19,180 nucleotides of DNA, from the NCBI GenBank assembly GCA_040902855.1, contig JBBDWN010000109.1, positions 1-19,180 on the forward strand, in the 5' to 3' direction. Position 1 is the first letter of the stretch, and each line of letters opens with the position of its first letter. The notes below the pieces were generated by a model that was not told where the DNA came from, made no database searches, and saw nothing but the letters and a program-made list of their open reading frames with translations. A program made the position numbers and the translations under genes. Positions 13,317 to 19,180 of the stretch are shown in pieces. Source of the stretch: DATHWB01 sp040902855 (lineage in GTDB: Bacteria > Actinomycetota > Acidimicrobiia > Spongiisociales > ZC4RG35).

Positions 13317-14423
13317 GTGTTCGGAGACCTCGTCACACCCGCCGCTCTCGTCGACGTAGACGTCTTCGCGGCCAATACCGGGCGGGGCGTCCGGCGGGCT
13401 GCGGAACTCGGTGTCGACCTCCGACCTCACGCGAAGACGGTCAAGAGTCCGGAGTTGCTGGGGAGTGTCGTCGCCGCCGGTGCGAGCGGGCTCACCGTCT
13501 CGACCCTGGGAGAACTGCGCACGCTGGCGGCCGTGAGCACCGACATCATGTACGCGGTGCCGGTCGCGGCCGGTAAGAGTTCCGCCCTGTTGGAGGCGCT
13601 CGGCGATGCCCCGATCCGACTGACGGTCGTCGTCGACTCGGTGTCGGGGCTCTTCGGAGTGCCGTCCGATCCCCGAATCGACGTCGCCATCGAGATCGAC
13701 TGCGACGGACATCGCGGGGGAGTACGTCCCGACGATCCGCGTGTGTACGACCTGGCAGACCAGATCGGCGAGCATCACCGGTTGCGAGGCGTGATGACGC
13801 ACGGCGGTGGCTCGTACCTGCTGGGCGCTTCCGAGGTCCCGATGCTCGCTGCGGCCGAGCGCGACGCCGTGGTCGGCGTCGCCGCCGGGCTCCGCGATCG
13901 CGGTCACGACGTCGATCTGGTCAGCGTGGGGTCGACGCCTACCTTCTTCGGCGTCGATCACTTGAGTGGTGTGAGCGAGGCGCGACCGGGGGTGTACCTG
14001 TTCGGCGACCTCTCGATGGTGGCCCTCGGCGTGATGCGCCCGACGGAATTGGCGCTCTCCACGCTCGCAACGGTCGTGGGGGTCGTCGACCGCGGCCACC
14101 GGGCGCTCATCGATGCCGGATGGTCCGCTCTCTCCCAGGATCGGGGAGTACCGGCGCTGGAGGGCTTGACCGGGCTCGGGAGCGTCACCACCGCCGGACT
14201 CGACCGTTCCGACTCTGAACTGATCGTCTCGGAGGCCAATCAGGAACACGGGTTCGTCACGATGCGAACCGGCGGTCCAACCGGTCTCGAAGTGGGCGAG
14301 CGTGTGCGCGTGTGGCCGAACCACGCTTGTGCCACTGGCGAGATGCACTCTCGACTGGCGTTGGTGCGAGGTGAAGAGGTGATCGGACGGGCCGAACGGC
14401 CGCGCGGATGGGGACCTGCGTGA
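13317..14423 (+). CDS. D-serine dehydratase-like / D-threonine aldolase-like PLP enzyme
   Basis: This is a 368-residue fold-type III (alanine-racemase-like barrel) PLP enzyme. Its relatives are metal-dependent D-serine dehydratases (DSD1/DSDH type) and D-threonine aldolases. The N-terminus FGDLVTPAALVDVDVFAANT leads to RPHAKTVKSPELL, where K40 should bind PLP. The C-terminal domain (PF14031 type) ends with WPNHACATGEMHS, where H336 and C338 are the expected metal ligands. The H-x-C pair is the form described for Zn-dependent D-serine dehydratase, whereas D-threonine aldolase has H-x-D, so dehydration of a D-3-hydroxyamino acid is favoured. GTG 13317 is chosen because TAAGCT lies 7 bases upstream. 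The gene is divergent from the phosphoribosyltransferase. The substrate remains inferred. Confidence 0.85.
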   Translation: MFGDLVTPAALVDVDVFAANTGRGVRRAAELGVDLRPHAKTVKSPELLGSVVAAGASGLTVSTLGELRTLAAVSTDIMYAVPVAAGKSSALLEALGDAPIRLTVVVDSVSGLFGVPSDPRIDVAIEIDCDGHRGGVRPDDPRVYDLADQIGEHHRLRGVMTHGGGSYLLGASEVPMLAAAERDAVVGVAAGLRDRGHDVDLVSVGSTPTFFGVDHLSGVSEARPGVYLFGDLSMVALGVMRPTELALSTLATVVGVVDRGHRALIDAGWSALSQDRGVPALEGLTGLGSVTTAGLDRSDSELIVSEANQEHGFVTMRTGGPTGLEVGERVRVWPNHACATGEMHSRLALVRGEEVIGRAERPRGWGPA

Positions 14424-14465
14424 CGCCGAGGTCCCGTCTTTCGACGCCTGCTCTTCACCCTCACT

Positions 14466-14503
14466 CCCGCCTGACCCGAATTGGGTTGGTTTTCGCGGGC
14501 GGG
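14466..14503 (+). terminator. Nested inverted repeat after the PLP enzyme gene
   Basis: CCCGCC (14466-14471) can pair with GGCGGG (14498-14503), enclosing a small CCC/GGG stem (14475-14477 and 14483-14485). It could terminate the PLP enzyme transcript. It also overlaps the proposed -35 of the next gene, so it may be regulatory or chance. Confidence 0.25.
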
Positions 14504-14509
14504 TAGCCT
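14481..14509 (+). promoter_or_regulatory. Candidate promoter of the secreted SLT-fold gene
   Basis: TTGGGT (14481-14486) and TAGCCT (14504-14509) are 17 bases apart, the best -35/-10 pair in the window. Transcription would begin near 14516, right at a small hairpin, GGACGT (14517-14522) and ACGTCT (14527-14532) with a TTTC loop. The GAGAGG ribosome site follows, 6 bases before ATG 14557. Confidence 0.45.
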
Positions 14510-14556
14510 TTTCCTCGGACGTTTTCACGTCTGGTTCCCCCGAAGAGAGGTGAGTG

Positions 14557-15150
14557 ATGCGCGCTGTCGCGTCCTACGCCGCAGGGATTCTCACACTCGT
14601 GATGATCCTCGCTTCCGGAGGGGCTTGGACTCTCACCGATGAAGCCCCGCTCCTTCCCGTGCAACTCAATTCCGGTCATGCGGCATTTCCGTACGAAACG
14701 GACATCGCCCCACCGACAGCCGCGGTCGAACTTCGGCCGCTGCCCCCAGGCTGTCGACCCGGACTGGTCGGTGCGACGTGCGCCATCACCGTGGTGGCAG
14801 GCGGCCTGGAGATGCCGCGCGACGCCTACGACCTCGTGCCGGACGAAGTGGCGCAAGTCTCGGACTGGCGCCCCCTCGTCGAACAGTTCTTCGAGCCGCG
14901 CCACGTGGATCGTGCTCTTCGAGTGATCGCGTGCGAATCAGGTGGCCGGGTGGCAGCCAAGAACCCGACATCGACCGCCTCCGGTCTCTTCCAGCATCTG
15001 GCGAGCATGTGGCCTGAGCGGTCTGCCGACGCAGGATGGCCAGGCGCCGACGTGTTCGATCCGGTGGCGAATGTGGCCGTGGCGGCATGGCTCGTGTACG
15101 ACTTCGGCGGATGGTCACACTGGAATCCGAGCCGGGGCTGTTGGCGCTGA
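14557..15150 (+). CDS. Secreted lytic-transglycosylase-like (SLT/lysozyme-fold) protein
   Basis: This is a 197-residue exported protein with a lysozyme-like SLT domain that probably cleaves or binds peptidoglycan outside the membrane. Residues 1-28 are a signal peptide or anchor (MRAVASYAAGILTLVMILAS). Residues 30-105 are a low-complexity spacer containing two cysteines (C66, C75), which may form a disulfide. The C-terminal domain starts near 108. ALRVIACESGG (120-130) places the catalytic glutamate at E127, followed by ASGLFQHL (141-148), the counterpart of the SxGLxQ motif, and DPVANVAVAAWLV. The chain ends shortly after HWNPSRGCW. Such short SLT proteins are common in actinobacteria and Acidimicrobiia. 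ATG 14557 follows AGAGAGG by 6 bases; GTG 14554 is in frame just before it. A possible role in cell-wall remodelling is inferred. Confidence 0.85.
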   Translation: MRAVASYAAGILTLVMILASGGAWTLTDEAPLLPVQLNSGHAAFPYETDIAPPTAAVELRPLPPGCRPGLVGATCAITVVAGGLEMPRDAYDLVPDEVAQVSDWRPLVEQFFEPRHVDRALRVIACESGGRVAAKNPTSTASGLFQHLASMWPERSADAGWPGADVFDPVANVAVAAWLVYDFGGWSHWNPSRGCWR

Positions 15151-15269
15151 GTTCGGGCGATCGTGCAGCCCAAGTGACAGCCGCAGGCTCGGATTTGGGC
15201 CCTCCGACCCAGCCCATGTCCTTCAAGTCGGCGGGACTGACGGCCGATGGTGTTGTGGGACCTTGCAGA

Positions 15270-16794
15270 ATGACCATTGTGAACAACAACGCCACCGTAC
15301 ATTCCGGACTCCTGGTGACTGGCGCCGGCGACGCACTCGACATCGATGTCGAGTTGATCGGCGGACGCACCCTGCGCATGAGCGCTGCGGGCGGCGAGCT
15401 CGGGACCTGGCCCATCGAAGACTGCCGGATCGAAGCTGATCCGACTGGAGACGGGTCGTTCAGGATCGTGGTCGATGGCGACGACGCGATCTTTACCGCC
15501 GTCGATCCAGAAGGCTTCAGCTCGCTCGTCGCCATCATCAAGGAGCGGGGCGTCGGATCCGACAGCGACGACGACTCGTCCCCTCCTCCCTCAGCTGTCC
15601 CGACCACCGATGCGGAGTCGGCCGATGATCCGGTCGCCTTTCCTTTCACGCCGGCGCCGCCCCCCACCTCTCATACAGATCTCGCCGCCTTCGAGAACCT
15701 CGACGACGTGATCAGCGACGATCGGCTCTCCGAAGGACATCTCCTCTCCGAGGAGGACGTCGTTCCGACCGTGGACCTCGATCCTGCTCCGAGCTCCGAC
15801 CGTGCGCCGTCGACGGGAGATCTGGAGGAGGATCAATCCGACGCGACCGAACCCGAGGCTGCAGAGACCGCCGGTCCGCGGTTCGGTGGCTCTGCTCTCG
15901 ACCGGGTCTCGTCGGCCATCGGGTCGATGGCGTCCACGGCNNNNNNNNNNGGTCTCGCGCTCCTGCTTGAAGGAGAGCGGCGCCATCGGGTCGATGACGA
16001 CGCGTTCGTCGGAGACAGAACGCGACGCCGAAGGCGGCGCAACCGGCGAGGAGTACGTCCTTGGGCCGAACACCGTGGCCGAAGACGCGTTGTTCGCCCA
16101 GCGCACTCTGCGCGGCTATCAGGTGAAGGACGCCAAACAGAGCCAGCGGAAGAAGATCGCCGGGCTCATTGCCGGAGTCGCCGCAGTTGTCGCACTGTTC
16201 GCATTCGTCACCCCACCCGCCATCGAGTTCATCCAGAACTACGAAGGTGGGGCGCAGCCCCCACTGACGCTCCCGGTGTCGGAGACCACCGTCGGGCCGT
16301 CGACGACCGTGACAGAAGACGTGCCGACGACGACGACCCCACCGGCCCCGGTCGGCGACGTGATCTTCGACAAGCCGTCAGCCGTGTTCGTCGCCGCCTG
16401 GGACGCCGCCGGCGGTCCGGTTGACCAAGTCCTGGAATTCGGCGCCAATCCGGTGCTCGGCCCGTTCGAAGAGCGGTTCACGCCCTTCCTTTCCCTCGTC
16501 GGCGTGGTCCAGCCGGATGGAACTCTCGACGAGTTCGCCCTAGAGATCGATCCGAGCGGACCTGCGGAATACGACAGGGTGGGCATCCAGGCGCTTGGCG
16601 TCGCCATCGCCACGGTTGAACCAGACCGTACGCCCCAGCAGAGAGCCTCCCTGCTGGGCGAGTTGGGTCTGAACGTGCGGCAGCCGCTGCTCGAAGGGAT
16701 CAACGGAACGGTCGAATCAGCGGGGCTGTTGTACACCCTCGTCTACGACGAGTCGACCACCCTGCTCACCCTCACCGTGGCGCCTGCGAACTGA
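15270..16794 (+). CDS. Single-pass envelope protein of unknown family, interrupted by the N gap
   Basis: I do not recognise this family. Two open parts join across ten Ns at 15941-15950. The first part has an N-terminal beta-rich region of about 95 residues (GLLVTGAGDALDIDVELIGG; GSFRIVVDGDDAIFTAVD), then a long acidic Ser/Pro/Asp-rich linker. The second part has a further linker, a Lys/Arg-rich stop (KDAKQSQRKK), one membrane helix (IAGLIAGVAAVVALFAFVTP), a Thr/Pro-rich stalk (TTTTPPAP) and an outer domain of about 140 residues ending TLTVAPAN. This suggests a cytoplasmic N-terminus and an extracellular C-terminus. The two parts lie in different frames relative to the ten Ns. One gene is restored if the true gap is a multiple of three. 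The start is uncertain: ATG 15270, GTG 15279 and ATG 15111 are possible. The gene follows the SLT gene and overlaps GH65 by 23 bases. Confidence 0.65.
15941..15950. other. Assembly gap (ten Ns)
   Basis: Ten Ns mark a scaffold join of unknown real length. The 15-mer GCCATCGGGTCGATG occurs on both sides (15915-15929 and 15982-15996), as does GGTCTCG (15905-15911 and 15951-15957). A short repeat or contig-end overlap probably caused the break. Confidence 0.95.
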
Positions 16795-19114
16795 TTGCGA
16801 CCTCGGTCGATCCTGGAGCGAGACGGACGGACTGGTTGTCGACCTCGACGTCGAGCGGGTTGCCGTCCAGTGTGAAGGTCATCTGATTTCGCCGCAGCAT
16901 GATCCGGAGCCGTCGCCCGCGATGCGGCAAATTTACGGTCAGATGGTCCCACTCATCGGGAAGGCGAGGGCTGAATGAGATGCGGTCGCCGTGGCGCCGG
17001 AGTCCGAGGAAGCCGTGGACGAGAGCCAGCCAGACGCCGCCCGCCGACGCCATGTGCACGCCGTCGGTCGTGTTTCCCGCAAGGTCGGCCAGATCCATGA
17101 AGAGTGCGTGCATGAAGTGCTGCATCGCCTTGTCGGCATAACCGATCTCGGAAGCCATGATCGCCTGCACGCTGGCCGACAATGATGAGTCACCCGTCGT
17201 GATGGGGTCGTAGTAGTCGAAGTTGGCCCGCTTTAGTTCCGGACTGAACTCTTCGCCGAGCAGGAAGTCGGCGAGCACGACGTCGGCCTGCTTCAGCACC
17301 TGGAACCGGTAGATCACCAGAGGATGGAAGTGGAGCAGCAGCGGGTACTTCGTGGGCGGGACACCGTCGAAGTCCCACGGCTCTTTCTTCAGGAAGTCGT
17401 CATCTTGGGGTGTGATCTTCAGGTCTGGATCGTGTGGGATGTAGATGGCATCAGCCGCGAGACGCCAACGGGTGATCTCATCAGGTTCGATTCCGAGCCG
17501 GTCGACGAGGTCCGTCCACCGCTGCGGGTGTTCTTCTGCCATGCGGCTCGCCACCTCGGCGGCGTAGCGCATGTTCATCCTTGCCATGGCGTTCGTGTAG
17601 GCGTTGTCGTCGACGAGGGCCGTGTACTCGTCGGGGCCTGTCACGCCATGAATGTGGAACCTGTGGTTCCGGTAGAAGCCGAGGTCTTCGAAGAGGCGGG
17701 CGGTCTCGACGGCGATCTCGACCCCGAAGTCCCACAGGAACTCTTCGTCTCCCGTCGCCTCGGTATACGTCCGGATGGCGTAGGTGACGTCTGCATTGAT
17801 GTGGTATTGCGCCGTCCCTGCCAGGAAGTAGGCCGAGGCTTCTTCGCCGGTGATCGTCCGCCATGGAAACAGTGCTCCGCGTTGTGACAGTTCTGCTGCC
17901 CGGTGGCGTGCCGCGTCGAGCATGTGGTATCGGTGGAGGAGAATCTCGCGCGCCTTGTCCGGCAGTGCTCTTGCCAGGAACGGCAGCAAATAGATCTCGG
18001 TATCCCAGAAGTAGTGCCCGTCGTACGCCTGGCCGGTGAGGCCCTTCGCAGGAATCGATCCATCCTTCAACTGGGCGCTTGCCTGGAACATCTGGAACAG
18101 CGTCCACCGCACTGCCCGCTGGGTGTCCGGCGTTGTGCCGACTTCGATGTCGGCACGATCCCACAGCGCCGACAGGACGTCGGCCTGGGCGGTCGCCAGG
18201 CCGTCGAAGCCGATCTCGATGCACCGGTCCAGATCATCCGCCACTGCCCGTCTATCCGCCTCCTCCGGCCGCTCGGAGCATCGCCGGTAATGGGCGAATT
18301 TCTCCACCGCGAAAGGTCTCTCAGGCGTCACTTCTGCGGTGAAGCGATGGCCGAAGTCGTCGGCGTCGCGGTTCAGCGCGACCTCTGCAGGCTGGGAAAG
18401 GCGATGGTCGACGGACGCGATCAGCCCTAGCCCGCTGTGGGCCGTGATCCAACCCTGAGAGAAGCGCAACCCGTCGAGCGTCGCGGCGCGCGGTTCGAGC
18501 ACACGGTGCGAGAACGACTGGGCGAGTCGTGGATCATCTTCGGTCATGTCTTCGGCCTGCTGACGGTCCTGACGGTTCACCATCCGGGAGGTGACGACCA
18601 CCCTGGCCGGACGATCGACATGCACCGTGACCGAAAATGCTGCCACCTCACGCATCGCCAGCGAGACGAGACGGCGGAAGTGCACGGTCGCCTGCGTTCC
18701 GGACGCGGCCGTAAAAGAGACCCGACGCTCGAGCACTCCCTGGCGGAAGTCGAGCCAGCGCCGCTGGGTGAGATCCCCCAGTTTGTTGAGTGAGAGTCGG
18801 GTTCCGTCGACCTCGACCCGGATGGACGTGGCGTCGGGTACGTTCACGATCGTCTGGCCCGTGCGTGCCAACCCGAACGCCGTCTCGGCATGGGTGATGG
18901 GCCACGTCTCGTGGAATCCATTGATGAACGTTCCGTGTAAGTGGACCGGCGTCCCTTCGTCGACCGTGCCGCGTATGCCGAGATACCCGTTGGAGAGAGC
19001 GAACGTCGTCTCGGTGAGATAGAGGAAACGCGGAGCGAACGACTCCTCGACGAGGGCCCACGGATCGCTGGGATACACGTCGGCAGGAAGGTCGGTCCGG
19101 TGGCGTCCGATCAT
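16772..19114 (-). CDS. Glycoside hydrolase family 65 protein (disaccharide phosphorylase-like)
   Basis: This is a 780-residue cytoplasmic GH65 enzyme. Members phosphorolyse alpha-glucosides such as maltose, trehalose or kojibiose to beta-glucose 1-phosphate; a few are hydrolases. It contains the N-terminal beta-sandwich domain (ETTFALSNGYLGIRGTVDEG), the (alpha/alpha)6 barrel with KGLTGQAYDGHYFWDTEIYLLPF and YHINADVTYAI, the catalytic acid Glu in GVTGPDEYTALVDDNAYTN (about E496), and the C-terminal sheet. The loop TTGDSSLS (about 639-646) replaces the more usual T-x-H-DSSLS, as I recall for mycobacterial Rv3401-type proteins. ATG 19114 is chosen because TAGTCT lies 7 bases upstream and the family consensus begins soon after. 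ATG 19147 lies inside a repeat copy. A beta-phosphoglucomutase partner is not in view. Its substrate cannot be read from sequence. Confidence 0.9.
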   Translation of the reverse strand: MIGRHRTDLPADVYPSDPWALVEESFAPRFLYLTETTFALSNGYLGIRGTVDEGTPVHLHGTFINGFHETWPITHAETAFGLARTGQTIVNVPDATSIRVEVDGTRLSLNKLGDLTQRRWLDFRQGVLERRVSFTAASGTQATVHFRRLVSLAMREVAAFSVTVHVDRPARVVVTSRMVNRQDRQQAEDMTEDDPRLAQSFSHRVLEPRAATLDGLRFSQGWITAHSGLGLIASVDHRLSQPAEVALNRDADDFGHRFTAEVTPERPFAVEKFAHYRRCSERPEEADRRAVADDLDRCIEIGFDGLATAQADVLSALWDRADIEVGTTPDTQRAVRWTLFQMFQASAQLKDGSIPAKGLTGQAYDGHYFWDTEIYLLPFLARALPDKAREILLHRYHMLDAARHRAAELSQRGALFPWRTITGEEASAYFLAGTAQYHINADVTYAIRTYTEATGDEEFLWDFGVEIAVETARLFEDLGFYRNHRFHIHGVTGPDEYTALVDDNAYTNAMARMNMRYAAEVASRMAEEHPQRWTDLVDRLGIEPDEITRWRLAADAIYIPHDPDLKITPQDDDFLKKEPWDFDGVPPTKYPLLLHFHPLVIYRFQVLKQADVVLADFLLGEEFSPELKRANFDYYDPITTGDSSLSASVQAIMASEIGYADKAMQHFMHALFMDLADLAGNTTDGVHMASAGGVWLALVHGFLGLRRHGDRISFSPRLPDEWDHLTVNLPHRGRRLRIMLRRNQMTFTLDGNPLDVEVDNQSVRLAPGSTEVAISSQAPR

Positions 19115-19121
19115 CCGCCGG

Positions 19122-19127
19122 AGACTA
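19122..19127 (-). promoter_or_regulatory. -10 box (TAGTCT) of the GH65 gene, leaderless
   Basis: On the minus strand TAGTCT (19127-19122) is followed by 7 bases and then ATG 19114. The expected -35 (19145-19150) lies within the direct repeat at the window edge. Confidence 0.45.
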
Positions 19128-19139
19128 GGTGAGAGCCGC

Positions 19140-19179
19140 CAGGACATCGTTCCGCTTGAAACGTCAGGACATCGTTCCG
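19140..19179. repeat. Two 15-bp direct repeats at the right edge (possible insertion-element end)
   Basis: CAGGACATCGTTCCG occurs at 19140-19154 and 19165-19179, a 25-base period, separated by CTTGAAACGT. The repeat may continue beyond the window. From memory, clustered GGAACGATGTCCTG-like motifs occur near ends of some actinobacterial transposons (I suspect the IS481 type), but no transposase is visible here. Confidence 0.6.
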
Positions 19180-19180
19180 G

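Noticed and set aside
13254..14528. Long minus-strand open frame over the PLP enzyme gene
   Set aside because: Its translation is rich in Arg, His, Asp and Gly with no domain. The plus-strand frame has the PLP lysine and metal motifs. Such antisense frames are common in GC-rich genomes.
14424..14556. c-di-AMP (ydaO-type) riboswitch before the SLT gene
   Set aside because: The location is typical for cell-wall hydrolases, but the conserved GGGGTGAA and CAGCTAACC-type blocks are absent and the usable leader is too short.

Overview
This window is GC-rich and densely packed. It looks like a draft or metagenome-derived scaffold from an actinobacterium, possibly class Acidimicrobiia. That placement is inference. 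It rests on the base composition and on GTG starts. It also rests on TANNNT -10 boxes that sit 5-7 bases from several start codons, which suggests leaderless mRNAs, and on a short secreted SLT-fold protein with a CESGG...ASGLFQHL core. A run of ten Ns at 15941-15950 marks an assembly join. I see no rRNA, tRNA, CRISPR array or complete mobile element. No gene-free stretch exceeds 300 bases.

Layout. Bases 1-126 hold the upstream region of an Lrp/AsnC regulator (127-582, +) and possibly the first codons of a divergent gene. On the minus strand, 3274-592 is a tightly overlapping three-gene operon: LemA, a DUF2207 membrane protein with a polyglycine tail, and an antibiotic-biosynthesis-monooxygenase-fold protein. 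A geranylgeranyl-reductase-family flavoprotein (3349-4566, +) diverges from LemA. OsmC-type and AI-2E-exporter-family genes follow on the plus strand. Convergent to these, 8129-6149 (-) encodes a HAD hydrolase and a ceramidase/CREST-type membrane hydrolase as a pair. Release factor 3 (8238-9812, +) overlaps an MFS transporter by four bases, and homogentisate 1,2-dioxygenase (11272-12564, +) follows.

The right third holds a phosphoribosyltransferase (13190-12684, -), a divergent D-serine-dehydratase-like PLP enzyme (13317-14423, +), a secreted SLT-fold protein (14557-15150, +), and an unrecognised single-pass envelope protein broken by the N gap (15270-16794, +). A glycoside hydrolase family 65 enzyme (19114-16772, -) closes the window. 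Its 5' flank carries two copies of a 15-bp direct repeat, possibly the edge of an insertion element.

Most of this is ordinary chromosomal housekeeping and catabolism. I found no clear defence or biosynthetic system. The observations most worth a second look are the repeated leaderless-promoter pattern, the dyad in front of the PLP enzyme, the HAD-CREST hydrolase pair, the non-canonical start of the DUF2207 gene, the polyglycine tail that doubles as a ribosome binding site, the gapped envelope protein, and the repeat at the GH65 promoter.
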